From Candidatus Soleaferrea massiliensis AP7 (lineage in GTDB: Bacteria > Bacillota > Clostridia > Oscillospirales > Ruminococcaceae): a DNA stretch of 64,000 nt. Below the pieces are notes generated by a model. It was given only the letters and a program-made list of their open reading frames with translations, searched no databases and had not been told where the DNA came from. Positions 17,381 to 28,311 of the stretch are shown here, piece after piece (positions within the stretch are counted from its first letter, which is position 1; each line of letters opens with the position of its first letter). The DNA lies in NCBI RefSeq assembly GCF_000820765.1, contig NZ_CCYH01000044.1, forward strand, positions 1 to 64,000. The letters run 5' to 3'. The translations under genes were made by a program, and so were the position numbers.

Positions 17381-17699
17381 GCAGGCGCCGCTTCTGAGCG
17401 TGCGTGTCTCGCACCATGGCAAGCGCCCGCGGCTGCGGCTTTGTCTGGCGATCTTCCTTCCGGTGCTGCATTGGCTGCTGCTGTGCTATGAGGATCTGCT
17501 CGCGCTGCTGCCGGGCACTGCCGGACGCACCTCCCGCGGCGCTGTCGACGCGGCGCATGGCATGATTCTCGGCATCATCGCTTCCAAACCGCAGGAATTT
17601 GTGCGGGTGGAGCATGAGAAGGACGCGGAAAAGCTGCGCGTTTCGGTCCGGACCATTGGCTGGGGAAGGGGGAAGAACCGTGATAAGACTGGTCTGTAG
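17370..17699 (+). CDS. Small hypothetical protein with one membrane segment
   Basis: A 109-residue protein I do not recognise. A basic stretch (RVSHHGKRPRLR) precedes one hydrophobic helix (LCLAIFLPVLHWLLLCY, about residues 24-40), then a polar C-terminal part. It overlaps the SHOCT-like gene by 11 bases and the next gene by 20, with GAAGGTG before the ATG, which argues for real translation. In Bacillus yvl-type operons a PspC-like membrane protein occupies this place, but no PspC similarity is evident. Function unknown. Confidence 0.65.
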   Translation: MWSKQAPLLSVRVSHHGKRPRLRLCLAIFLPVLHWLLLCYEDLLALLPGTAGRTSRGAVDAAHGMILGIIASKPQEFVRVEHEKDAEKLRVSVRTIGWGRGKNRDKTGL

Positions 17700-18030
17700 A
17701 TGGCTCGGCTGTTTTTTGTCCCTGCTGGCGGCAGGATGCGTTTTCCTTGGAGAGCTGAACCTCTGGCCGGCCTTCTGGAGCGGACTGCTGCTGACGCTCT
17801 TCTACCTGCTCCTGCGCCCGATCATGCAGACGCTGATTCTTCCGTTCAATTTATTTTTACTGGGGCTGCTGATCCCGATCACCGACGCGCTGTTCGTCCT
17901 ATGGGCCGCATCCTCGTTCGGCATCGGGCTTCATTACTGGCAAAGCGTGCTGACAGCGCTGCTGATCAGCCTGTGCTATCTGCCGGTTTCGATCTATAAG
18001 AGATGGAAGCTTTCCCCCTCACACAGCTGA
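17680..18030 (+). CDS. YvlD-like small membrane protein (phage holin family 4 fold)
   Basis: About 116 residues with four hydrophobic helices: GCFLSLLAAGCVFLGELNLW, FWSGLLLTLFYLLLRPIMQT, LFLLGLLIPITDALFVLW and a last segment near LTALLISLCYLPV. The R-P in LLRPIMQ and the LPFNLFLLGL segment match the PF04020 family (B. subtilis YvlD), which is chromosomal despite the holin-like name. The GTG at 17680 is preceded by GGGGAAGAA; an in-frame ATG 27 codons upstream would add a very basic stretch. It ends the operon. Confidence 0.78.
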   Translation: MIRLVCRWLGCFLSLLAAGCVFLGELNLWPAFWSGLLLTLFYLLLRPIMQTLILPFNLFLLGLLIPITDALFVLWAASSFGIGLHYWQSVLTALLISLCYLPVSIYKRWKLSPSHS

Positions 18031-18129
18031 TTGAATCAACTGCCCCGATACGCGGCGGTTGCTCTCGGACAAATACACGCATATTTCCATGATCATATCT
18101 TTCCCGATAGAAAGCACCCCAAAACGACT

Positions 18130-18171
18130 ATGAGCAAACGGCATCCGCTTTGGCGGATGCCGTTTGCTCAT
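18130..18171. terminator. Bidirectional terminator between convergent operons
   Basis: A perfect 19-bp stem with a TTTG loop (arms 18130-18148 and 18153-18171). It stands between the plus-strand YvlD-type gene and the minus-strand gene ending at 18200, so it can serve both. Confidence 0.75.
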
Positions 18172-18199
18172 TTATAGATAGGTTTTAATGGGGGTTGAC

Positions 18200-18646
18200 T
18201 CATTCATTCGGGCCGTCATACGCCGCGAACTCTCCGGGGAACAGCGTGTCCTCGACGATCCTTGCGCAGTCGATGACACATCCGCGGCAGCTGCGCAGCC
18301 GGTCGGTCACGCCGTCGGTGCCGCGCAGGGTTTTGCAGACGATGGTCGTGTTCATCTCTGTAAACTTGTCGGACATCCGGCGGCCCAGCTCGAAGGTCGA
18401 AAGCTTGGTGGCGGGCTTTTCGAGATTTCCGTCGCTGTTTTGCAGGCCCGCCAGCAGCACCATGGCGCAGACGCTGCCGCAGGTCTCATACATGCCGGCC
18501 ACGCCGAGGCCGAAGCCCTCCGATGCCCGGAAGGCCGTCTGCTCATCCATTCCCAGCAAATCGCTGTAGGCACATACGACGGCCTGACAGCAGTTATATC
18601 CATTTTGATGCTTCTGTGCGGCAATGCCGACTCTGCTCTCTTTCAT
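18200..18646 (-). CDS. C_GCAxxG_C_C family protein
   Basis: A 148-residue cysteine-rich protein of the C_GCAxxG_C_C family, probably redox-active or metal-binding with unproven function. NGYNCCQAVVCAYSD (about residues 15-29) and CGSVCAMVLLAGLQN near residue 56 are family signatures. Further cysteines lie in RSCRGCVIDCARI at the C-terminus. The ATG at 18646 has AAAGGAG upstream; the frame is open further upstream only inside the transporter gene. It lies 60 bases after the YeiH-like gene on the same strand, so co-transcription is likely. Confidence 0.85.
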   Translation of the reverse strand: MKESRVGIAAQKHQNGYNCCQAVVCAYSDLLGMDEQTAFRASEGFGLGVAGMYETCGSVCAMVLLAGLQNSDGNLEKPATKLSTFELGRRMSDKFTEMNTTIVCKTLRGTDGVTDRLRSCRGCVIDCARIVEDTLFPGEFAAYDGPNE

Positions 18647-18705
18647 ATCTATTCGCTCCTTTATAACAATGATGCCGCCCGTTTTGGAGGGCGGCTCTTC
18701 CCTCT

Positions 18706-19710
18706 TTACCAGATGCCCAGCAGATGCTGTGCCAGCAGGCTGACGCCTGCGATGCCGATCCAGCAGCAAAGGCCCATCAGAATCGGCTTGCCGCCCGTTT
18801 TGACCAGTTTCACCACGTTGGTGTTGAGCCCGATGGCCGCCATTGCCATGATGATCAGAAACTTGCTGAGCTCCTTGATCGGATCGGTGACCATGGCCGG
18901 AAGCTGGAAGACCGTTGTGATAACCGAAGCGAGGATGAAGAACAGCACGAAGAACGGAAAGATCTTTTTCAGCTGCACCTTGTTTCCCGATCCGCGCTCC
19001 CTGCGGGTGCGCACAAACGCCAGCACCAGCGTGATCGGGATGATGGCCAGCGTCCGGGTCAGCTTGACAATCGTCGCCGCCTCCAGCGTGTTGCTCAGAT
19101 ACATGCCGTCCCACGCCGCGGCCGCCGCGGTCACCGACGAGGTGTCGTTGATCGCCGTGCCGGCAAACAGGCCGAAGCCCTCATTGGAAAGCCCCAGGAG
19201 GCCGCCGAGCGTCGGGAAGATCAGCGCCGCGACAATGTTGAACAGGAAGATGACCGAAATCGACTGCGCGATCTCCTCATCGTCGGCATCAATGACCGGG
19301 GCGGTCGCCGCGATTGCCGATCCGCCGCAGATGGAGGAGCCGACGCCGACCAGCGTCGAAATTTTGGCCGGAATCTTCAAAGCCTTATGCAGCACAAACG
19401 CGATGATCAGCGAAACGGAGATGGTCGACAGGATGATCGGCAGGGACTGCGTGCCGGTCTTCAGGACGACCGACAGGTTCATGCCGAAACCGAGCAGCAC
19501 CACCGCGGCCTGCAGAATCTTCTTGGATGTAAAGGTCACACCGGGCTGCAGCCGGTCCTTCTTCTTTAAAAACAGCGTCAGAACCATACCCGCCAGAATC
19601 GCAAATACCGGGCCGCCCACGACCGGCAGAAGCTTGCCCAACAGCCATGCCGGAACAGATATGCCAATGCAGAGCAGCAGTCCGGCCCAGTTTTGTTTGA
19701 TAAAATTCAT
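18706..19710 (-). CDS. YeiH family putative sulfate/anion exporter
   Basis: A 334-residue membrane protein with about ten helices. It starts [20 protein letters not shown] and contains [20 protein letters not shown] near residue 141, the conserved glycine-rich signature of the YeiH/PF03601 family, often annotated as a sulfate exporter; transport has been shown for few members. [18 protein letters not shown] near residue 181 is also typical. It is transcribed divergently from a LysR regulator, the same arrangement as E. coli yeiE-yeiH. A cysteine-rich gene follows. Confidence 0.88.
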   Translation of the reverse strand: MNFIKQNWAGLLLCIGISVPAWLLGKLLPVVGGPVFAILAGMVLTLFLKKKDRLQPGVTFTSKKILQAAVVLLGFGMNLSVVLKTGTQSLPIILSTISVSLIIAFVLHKALKIPAKISTLVGVGSSICGGSAIAATAPVIDADDEEIAQSISVIFLFNIVAALIFPTLGGLLGLSNEGFGLFAGTAINDTSSVTAAAAAWDGMYLSNTLEAATIVKLTRTLAIIPITLVLAFVRTRRERGSGNKVQLKKIFPFFVLFFILASVITTVFQLPAMVTDPIKELSKFLIIMAMAAIGLNTNVVKLVKTGGKPILMGLCCWIGIAGVSLLAQHLLGIW

Positions 19711-19779
19711 GCATTCTCCTCCTTTATCGTGTTTCTATTATAGCATCTCTGCACCATTATGTAAAATGATGATTCTTTA

Positions 19780-19791
19780 TTTATCGATAAA
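19780..19791. promoter_or_regulatory. Candidate LysR-type operator
   Basis: The perfect 12-bp palindrome TTTATCGATAAA lies in the short divergent region between the yeiH-like and lysR-type genes. It is 35 bases before the regulator start. It fits the T-N11-A type of LysR box only loosely. Confidence 0.45.
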
Positions 19792-19825
19792 AATATGTTA
19801 TGATATAGAAAAGGAGGGAAACCGC

Positions 19826-20725
19826 ATGCTGGATTTCCGTATCGATACATTCCTGATGGTATGCAAGCACATGAATTTCACCCGGGCAGCTGAGGAGCTG
19901 AACATCACACAGCCCGGCGTTTCTGGGCATATCCGGCAGCTTGAGGACAGCTACGGCGTCAAGCTGTTTCACCATGAGGGAAAAAAACTGACATTGACCG
20001 ATGCCGGCCGGCTGTTTCTGGAGACCGCCCGGACCATGAAGCACGACGAACGCTATCTGAAAAGCCGGCTCAGCCTGCTCGGCGGACGGCGCAGAGCGCT
20101 GATCTTCGGCGCGACGCTGACGGTCGGCGCGTTTGTGATGCCGGCAGCCATTGCGCGGTACCTGAAACGCCATCCCGACGCGCCGATTGAGATGCAGGTG
20201 GCCAACACCAAGGAGCTGCTCAGGCGGGTGGACGACGGGACCATCGATTTCGCGGTTGTGGAGGGAAACTTCTCAAAGCACAGCTATGACCACCTGACCC
20301 TTGAAACTGACCGGTACATCGCGGTCTGCGCGCCGGATTACAAGTTTCACAAGCCGGTCAGCACGGTGGAGGACCTGTTTGGCGAACGCCTGCTGCTGCG
20401 GGAATCCGGTTCCGGAACCCGTGAAATACTGGAGAAGCATCTTGCATCGCTCGGGCGCAGTGTCCGCGATTTCGCCGGTATGGTCGAAATCGGCAGCGTA
20501 CACGCGGTCAAGCAGCTGGCGAAAGCCGGCTGCGGCATCACCTTCCTGTATGAAGCGGCGGTGATGGAGGAGCTGCGCACCGGCACACTGAAAAGAATCG
20601 ATCTGGAGGACCTGCACGTTCTGCACGCCTTCAGCTTTTTGTGGCGGAAGAACAGCGCCTTTTCCGCGGATTACCATGCGCTGTTCGCCGAGCTCTGTGA
20701 ACGGGCTTCCGATGCCCATCTGTGA
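19826..20725 (+). CDS. LysR family transcriptional regulator (CysL/YeiE-like)
   Basis: A 299-residue LysR protein. The N-terminal winged helix has FLMVCKHMNFTRAAEELNIT and QPGVSGHIRQLEDSYGVKLF (residues about 10-50). The effector domain begins near residue 93 with ALIFGATLTVGAFVMPAAIA. RESGSGTREILEKHL near residue 190 is the anion-binding type motif of the CysL/YeiE subgroup. AAAGGAGGG precedes the ATG. It is divergent from the yeiH-like exporter, which it probably controls. Open sequence upstream in frame is antisense to that gene and is not part of this protein. Confidence 0.92.
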   Translation: MLDFRIDTFLMVCKHMNFTRAAEELNITQPGVSGHIRQLEDSYGVKLFHHEGKKLTLTDAGRLFLETARTMKHDERYLKSRLSLLGGRRRALIFGATLTVGAFVMPAAIARYLKRHPDAPIEMQVANTKELLRRVDDGTIDFAVVEGNFSKHSYDHLTLETDRYIAVCAPDYKFHKPVSTVEDLFGERLLLRESGSGTREILEKHLASLGRSVRDFAGMVEIGSVHAVKQLAKAGCGITFLYEAAVMEELRTGTLKRIDLEDLHVLHAFSFLWRKNSAFSADYHALFAELCERASDAHL

Positions 20726-20947
20726 TGGCTATTTCTGTATAAAATGGATTCCACAGACGCAGCAATATCGCTTGACGGTTACAGATTCAGAATCTTCTCC
20801 GATGTAATTGTTGTTGTATATAAATTTAGATAACATAAACAGGTTCTGGAACAGCGTTGTGCTGATGTCGCGAACGAACGGCACAATGCATGCAGATAAC
20901 AATTTTAAAAGACTCTACCCTTGCAATATCAACAAAATCACATAGTA

Positions 20948-20974
20948 AAAGCCCATCTGCAAGCAGATGGGCTT
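20948..20974 (-). terminator. Terminator of tRNA-Arg
   Basis: A 13-bp stem (AAAGCCCATCTGC and its complement, two-base loop) abuts the 3' end of the tRNA on the minus strand and is followed by TTTTACTATG. The 220 bases before it, back to 20726, show nothing else. Confidence 0.7.
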
Positions 20975-21051
20975 TGGCGCGCTGTAAGGGACTCGAACCC
21001 CTGACCTACTGGTTCGTAGCCAGTCACTCTATCCAGCTGAGCTAACAGCGC
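20975..21051 (-). tRNA. tRNA-Arg (anticodon ACG)
   Basis: A full cloverleaf on the minus strand. The acceptor GCGCTGT pairs with ACAGCGC, the D-loop contains AGCTCAGCTGGATAGAG, the anticodon loop is CTACGAA with ACG, and the T-loop is GGTTCGAGTCC. The terminal CCA is encoded. ACG is read as ICG and decodes most CGN arginine codons. Confidence 0.97.
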
Positions 21052-21092
21052 AATGATTAAGATACCTTCGGTCTTCTCTCAGGTACTCGAAT

Positions 21093-21121
21093 ATTATAGC
21101 ACAAATTAAAGAGCTTGTCAA
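21093..21121 (-). promoter_or_regulatory. Promoter of tRNA-Arg
   Basis: TTGACA (21121-21116), 17 bases, TATAAT (21098-21093) on the minus strand: a perfect consensus promoter about 45 bases upstream of the tRNA. Confidence 0.9.
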
Positions 21122-21622
21122 CAGGTACCTCGGCGGATTTCTGCCAATTCCGCCCTGATTTTTCTTCTTCCGTCGATACGGAACCTCCTGTATTGAAAAC
21201 CATCTCTCAGTTTTTTCAGTTTCACTTTAGCACGGCGATCAAACATCATATCTGTTTTATAATGGTTTATCAGAAATTCCGTAGAAATTTGCTATAAATC
21301 GTAGAAAATTGCATGTACAATTCCATTTTTCTTCTTTACAATGATAGATGTCAACATTTTTTCTGTCCGAAAAGGACGCATATAACATCTTCACATCAGC
21401 GGCCAGGTTTAAATGGTCCCTTCAAAAACGCTTATTCCGCCGGCCGGGCGATATCAAAAGAAAAACCGGCCGTGGTGTCCTAAGCAGTTCTGCACCGTCC
21501 GCTGATGTAATCGGCAAGCTTCCGCCATCCATTCCAACATTTTTACAGAAAGGGGATGCCTATCAACTTCGTATCAAACGGATCGTTCCATCATTTCATA
21601 CGAACATGAAAGGAGATTTCTT
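21122..21622. other. Intergenic region upstream of the GH97 gene
   Basis: About 500 bases without a convincing gene. It contains two CGTAGAAA direct repeats near 21285-21305 and an extended -10-like TGCTATAAA near 21288. A good ribosome site (AAAGGAG) lies just before 21623. No terminator or structured RNA was recognised. Confidence 0.5.
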
Positions 21623-24600
21623 ATGAGACTGTTTAAAAAGCTCGCGGCGATATTCCTGAGCGCCGCCGTCATGTTTTCCGCTTTCCCTGCGGCAGGGATG
21701 CACGCAGCCGCCGCGGACGCGGAAGCGTTCTGCTATCTGGAGGACGCCGGGATCCTGAGCGCAACCACCGGCTGGGGCAGCGTCGGCTACGGCAAAACCA
21801 CAAACGGCACCACCATGGAGCTGTTCGACAAAGAGAATGGCGGCAACCGGCAGTTTTCGCACGGCATCGGCGTCCACGCCCATTCGGAAATCGTGGTCAA
21901 CCTCGAAGACTGTGGGTACAGCGCCTTTGAAACGTATCTGGGCGTCGATGTCAACGGCGACAGCAAATGGCTTGACCGCGGCAGCGTCAATTTCAAGATT
22001 TATCTGGATGACACGCTTGCCTACCAATCGGGAACCCTGAAGGTGGGCGACGGGATGCGCGCCGTTTCCATTCCATTGGGGGAACATAAGCGGCTGAAGC
22101 TTGTGGCGGACCCGGACGGCAGCAATGCGGCGGACTGGGCGGATTGGGCGGACGCCCGCCTGATCCTGGACCCGGCAAAACAGAACAACCTGAAATCGGT
22201 TCAGCTTTCCATCGATCAGCCGCTGCTTCCCGTTGGAGACGCTTTGGAAACCACGCTGCGGGCGGTACGCATCAACGGCAGCGAAGTCGATCTGACAAAG
22301 GAAGGCGATGTGACCTATCGTTCCAGCAACGATGCGGTCGCATCCGTCGATGAAAACGGCCGCGTAACCGGTCTTGCGGACGGCATTGCCGACATCACCG
22401 CATCGGTATCGCTGGACGGCATTGTAAAAGAGTCCTCTGCCGCCGTCATTGTCGGCACCGGCGCGACCGATCATTCCTGGCCGACCCTCTCCCCGGACGG
22501 CAGCAACATGATCCTGTTTGTGCAGAACGGGAACGGGTCTGTCGACTACTTCGTATCCCGGAACGGCAAAAGCGTCGTGAGCGCATCCCCGACCGGGCTT
22601 ATCACCAGTCTCGGCGATTTTACCAGCGGCCTTACGTTTGTATCGGCCGATACCAGTGAAATTTACGAGGAATACGACATGACCGCGGGCAAGCAGTCCC
22701 ATGTCGTGAACCACGCAAATGAAACCACCCTGCACTTCGAAAAGGACGGCGTTGCCTTTTCCATTGTCAGCCGCGCCTATGACGACGGCGTCGCGTTCCG
22801 TTACATCATCACCGGAAAAGACGGAGAGAAGATGGTGATCGATTCGGAGGAAACCGGTTTTGCGGTGCCGGACGGCTCCATGACCTATGCGCAGCCGTAT
22901 TCCACCGACGACTATGAAGCCTCGTATACGCAGCAGGATATCTCAGCGGTCAAGGGCAACTACGGCTGGACCTTCCTGTATCGGACCCCATCGGATGTGT
23001 GGGCGCTTCTCGCCGAGGCCGAGCACACGCCGCAGTATGCGGGCATCATGCTTCAGTCCACCGGCGACGGCATGCTGAGCACCGGCTACACCCCGCAGGT
23101 GGGCAGCAAGAGACCGGAGACCGCCGCCCCGTTTGTCTCGCCCTGGAGATCGATGATGCTTGGCGATCTCGAAACCATCGCGAAAAGCATGCTGGTGGAA
23201 AACCTGAGCGCGCCCTGCCAGATCGAGGACACCAGCTGGATCAAGCCCGGCATCTCCGGCTGGACCTGGCTCAACGGCGACTCGACCAGCAGCCCGGATG
23301 TATACAAACGGTATATCGACCTGGCCGCGGAGATGGGCTGGGAATACATCACGATGGACGACGGCTGGAGCGCCGGGGGGCGCACAAGCGTGGAATTCCC
23401 GGACTGGATGGACGACCTGATGAACTACGCCAATGAAAGAGGGGTCGGTCTCTTTGCCTGGCTGCCGAAAGATGTGGTGAACACGCCGGAGAAGCAGGAG
23501 GATGTTTTCTCGAGACTTTCCGCCAAGGGCATCAAGGGCGTGAAGATAGACTGGTTCGGCGGGGAATCCCAGAGCATCCTCACGATGTATGACCAGATCA
23601 TGCGTTCCACCGCAAAGCACCATCTGCTGGTCAACCTGCACGGCGCCAACCTGCCGACCGGAGAGAGGCGGACCTGGCCGCATGTGCTGACCAGGGAGGC
23701 GGTGCGCGGCGAGGAGTGCCGCAATCCGCAGGCCGCACAGAACACCATTCTGCCGTTTACCCGCAATGTCGTGGGCGGCATGGACTACACGCCGCTGTGC
23801 ACCGGATACAGCCTTTCCGACGCGCATCATGCGGCTATGGGCATTCTCTTCGAAAGCGCGGTCCAGACGCTGGCTGGAAAACCGGCTCAATACCGGGCCA
23901 GCGCGGCTTACGATCTCTACCGCAATCTTCCGGCAGCGTGGGACCAGATGGAGGTGCTGGAAGCCGAATTGGGATCGCATACCACCATCGCGCGCAGAAG
24001 CGGCGCGGACTGGTATATCGGCGGCATCAGCGCGGATGCCCGGAGCAGCAGCGTCCCGCTTACCTTCCTCGACGACGAAACCTACTATGCCTACATCTAT
24101 CAGGATGGAAAGGACAACCGCTCCATCGATTTCCGGATACAAAAGGTCACCCGGGAGGATTCCCTGCCGGTTTCCATCTGCCAGTCGGGCGGCTTTGCCG
24201 TCAAGCTGACAAAAACACCGCCGACACAGGCCGAATCCATCCAGCTTGACAAGACTCAGCTGACATTGGAAGAGGGAAGCTCCGATCTCATCACCGCAGT
24301 CCTGTCCCCATCGGATGTCGACCTGACAACGGTCACCTGGTCTTCAAGCGACGACAGCGTGGCATCGGTCAGCGGCGGACAGGTGAAGGGACTGAAGCCT
24401 GGAAAGGCGGTCATCACCGCAGCCACCGGCATTGATGGTACGATTACGGCACAGTGCAGCGTGACGGTCATCGGCAAAACGTTCACCATGAAGGAAGGCT
24501 GGTCGATTATTCGGGAAGACCCGGATTTCTGGGAGCTGAACGGGACCAACCGCCTGACCATCCGCACCCAGCAGGGAGACCTTTACGGCTCCGCGAAGAG

Positions 24601-25495
24601 CACCAAAAACCTGATGGTCACGCCGGCGGGCGCCGGGGAGGATTTCACCGTCACCACCAAGCTTTCCTTCGCTCCGACACAGCACTGCCAGTCCGCGGGC
24701 ATCATGGTATATGCGAACGACGAAGAGGCGTTTGTACTGTTCCGCCGGTATCACCGCAGCCTGCTGTCCGGCCAGCCGAACGTCATCGCAACCCTGAACA
24801 AGCGCTCCAGCTCGTATTCTGGTGAGCAGGCCATTGCCGATCCCGCAATTGGGGAGGATATTTATCTGAAGATTGAGAAGCAGGGCAATTCCCTGAGCGG
24901 ATATGTCAGCACCGATTCGCAGAACTGGACACTGGTCAAATCCACCGTCACCAACGACGCGCTCGCATCCGCGGATGTAAAAGTCGGATTGTATGTGGGC
25001 ACCGGCTCCAGCGTTGTCGATTCCATCCCCGCAGTCTTCACCGATTTCGCGGTCAATGGAACGGTGGTTCCATTTGCCGACTATACCGAAGGCTTCAACA
25101 CCGATCTGGAGATGCAGGACGGCTTCCTCTTCACTTCGCCGCAGTCCGCCGACCTGCTCAAGGAACAGTTTACGCAGTTCGGCGAGATTGTCGTCAAGGA
25201 TTCCAGCGGCAGCATTCTGGACGGCGACAAGGTTGCATCGACCGGATGCACCGTGGAGCTTGTCTATCAGGGCGCTGTGTCCGCCTCCGCCGCCATCGTG
25301 GTCAAAGGGGATGTGGACGGCGACGGCAAGAAGAGCGTTCTCGATCTGATCACCATAAAGCAGTATATCCTGCGTTCACAAACGCCAAACCGCGCCGCGT
25401 TCCTGGCCGCAGACTATGACGGCAGCGGCAGGATCGACATCTTCGACCTGCTTCATGTCAAGCTGGATATCCTGAACGGCGGAACCTTTGACTAA
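21623..25495 (+). CDS. Secreted modular GH97 glycoside hydrolase with NPCBM and dockerin
   Basis: A 1290-residue extracellular enzyme. A signal peptide (about 1-31) is followed by an NPCBM-type carbohydrate-binding domain (35-183) and a Big2 immunoglobulin-like domain (190-275). The GH97 N-terminal beta-sandwich spans about 285-530 and the catalytic barrel about 540-830. GWTWLNGDSTSSPDVYK (547) and ITMDDGWSAGG (574) are typical; GVKIDW (D643) and TREAVRGEE (690-698) carry acidic residues expected in the active site. GH97 enzymes cleave alpha-glucosides or alpha-galactosides; the Asp in VKIDW may indicate the retaining alpha-galactosidase branch, but this is inferred. A second Big2 (870-955), a beta-sandwich and a two-loop dockerin (1228-1285, DVDGDGKKS and DYDGSGRID) complete it. 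Confidence 0.9.
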   Translation: MRLFKKLAAIFLSAAVMFSAFPAAGMHAAAADAEAFCYLEDAGILSATTGWGSVGYGKTTNGTTMELFDKENGGNRQFSHGIGVHAHSEIVVNLEDCGYSAFETYLGVDVNGDSKWLDRGSVNFKIYLDDTLAYQSGTLKVGDGMRAVSIPLGEHKRLKLVADPDGSNAADWADWADARLILDPAKQNNLKSVQLSIDQPLLPVGDALETTLRAVRINGSEVDLTKEGDVTYRSSNDAVASVDENGRVTGLADGIADITASVSLDGIVKESSAAVIVGTGATDHSWPTLSPDGSNMILFVQNGNGSVDYFVSRNGKSVVSASPTGLITSLGDFTSGLTFVSADTSEIYEEYDMTAGKQSHVVNHANETTLHFEKDGVAFSIVSRAYDDGVAFRYIITGKDGEKMVIDSEETGFAVPDGSMTYAQPYSTDDYEASYTQQDISAVKGNYGWTFLYRTPSDVWALLAEAEHTPQYAGIMLQSTGDGMLSTGYTPQVGSKRPETAAPFVSPWRSMMLGDLETIAKSMLVENLSAPCQIEDTSWIKPGISGWTWLNGDSTSSPDVYKRYIDLAAEMGWEYITMDDGWSAGGRTSVEFPDWMDDLMNYANERGVGLFAWLPKDVVNTPEKQEDVFSRLSAKGIKGVKIDWFGGESQSILTMYDQIMRSTAKHHLLVNLHGANLPTGERRTWPHVLTREAVRGEECRNPQAAQNTILPFTRNVVGGMDYTPLCTGYSLSDAHHAAMGILFESAVQTLAGKPAQYRASAAYDLYRNLPAAWDQMEVLEAELGSHTTIARRSGADWYIGGISADARSSSVPLTFLDDETYYAYIYQDGKDNRSIDFRIQKVTREDSLPVSICQSGGFAVKLTKTPPTQAESIQLDKTQLTLEEGSSDLITAVLSPSDVDLTTVTWSSSDDSVASVSGGQVKGLKPGKAVITAATGIDGTITAQCSVTVIGKTFTMKEGWSIIREDPDFWELNGTNRLTIRTQQGDLYGSAKSTKNLMVTPAGAGEDFTVTTKLSFAPTQHCQSAGIMVYANDEEAFVLFRRYHRSLLSGQPNVIATLNKRSSSYSGEQAIADPAIGEDIYLKIEKQGNSLSGYVSTDSQNWTLVKSTVTNDALASADVKVGLYVGTGSSVVDSIPAVFTDFAVNGTVVPFADYTEGFNTDLEMQDGFLFTSPQSADLLKEQFTQFGEIVVKDSSGSILDGDKVASTGCTVELVYQGAVSASAAIVVKGDVDGDGKKSVLDLITIKQYILRSQTPNRAAFLAADYDGSGRIDIFDLLHVKLDILNGGTFD

Positions 25496-25509
25496 CCATA
25501 CATGTTTTA

Positions 25510-25552
25510 AAGGGATGCGATACAGTCTTTTCTGTATCGCATCCCTTCTTTT
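25510..25552 (+). terminator. Terminator of the GH97 gene
   Basis: Perfect 16-bp arms (25510-25525 and 25532-25547) with a six-base loop, followed by CTTTT, 14 bases after the stop codon. Confidence 0.88.
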
Positions 25553-25659
25553 GCCCGGCAAACTCTGGGCATCTTTTATAATTCTCCAGTTTTTCAGTAT
25601 TGATTTGCTGTCTGAGATATACGGCGGACAAACAAAGCGTATGGCACAGCGATTGCTCC

Positions 25660-25738
25660 GCCGCAGGCGGGCTCCCTTAAACGGCCTTTCTTGATACCTT
25701 CTTTGGCCGGCCGAGAAGGTACCGCCTCCTTTCCAAGG
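25660..25738 (+). repeat. Partial, diverged copy (E) of the dispersed hairpin repeat
   Basis: It shares the block CCCTTAAACGGCCTTTCTTG, followed by a hairpin whose arms TACCTTCT and AGAAGGTA differ from other copies but still pair, and ends in CCAAGG. It lies downstream of the GH97 terminator. Only the hairpin half is present; the roughly 180-bp distal part seen in copies A-C is missing. Confidence 0.7.
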
Positions 25739-25843
25739 TTTTTTGAAAGACAACGTGCAACCGCTGAGATACGGCGATGGGCTTATCCTTTAAAATATCC
25801 CGGCAAATAAAGATGATACTTGTTAAGTGTTTAAAACAGATGA

Positions 25844-25881
25844 AAAGCCGTGCATCCTTTCCCAAAAGGATGCACGGCTTT
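25844..25881 (-). terminator. Terminator of clpE
   Basis: Perfect 17-bp arms (25844-25860 and 25865-25881) with a four-base loop. On the minus strand the stem is followed by TTCATCTGTTTT. It lies 32 bases beyond the clpE stop. Confidence 0.8.
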
Positions 25882-25912
25882 ATAAGGTTTGATATCTTTT
25901 ATCATTGAATGA

Positions 25913-28201
<2,289 letters not shown>

Positions 28202-28311
28202 ATAGTACCCCTTTAATTGTTGGAAATTTAAGCGAGAACCGGAAACAGGACCGTTTCCGGAATATGAATGCGCCCTTCAAGCTTCGATTGAAGGGCGGAT
28301 AGCTTTCAGAA

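Noticed and set aside
17680..18030. Prophage holin and hence a prophage
   Set aside because: The family name is historical; the gene is in a chromosomal envelope operon and no other phage gene is present.
18188..19825. Long in-frame N-terminal extension of the LysR protein
   Set aside because: It is antisense to the YeiH and C_GCAxxG_C_C genes; the true start at 19826 has a strong ribosome site and a normal LysR N-terminus.
21596..24142. Open frames of 379 and 399 codons opposite the GH97 gene
   Set aside because: Antisense shadows without motifs or ribosome sites.
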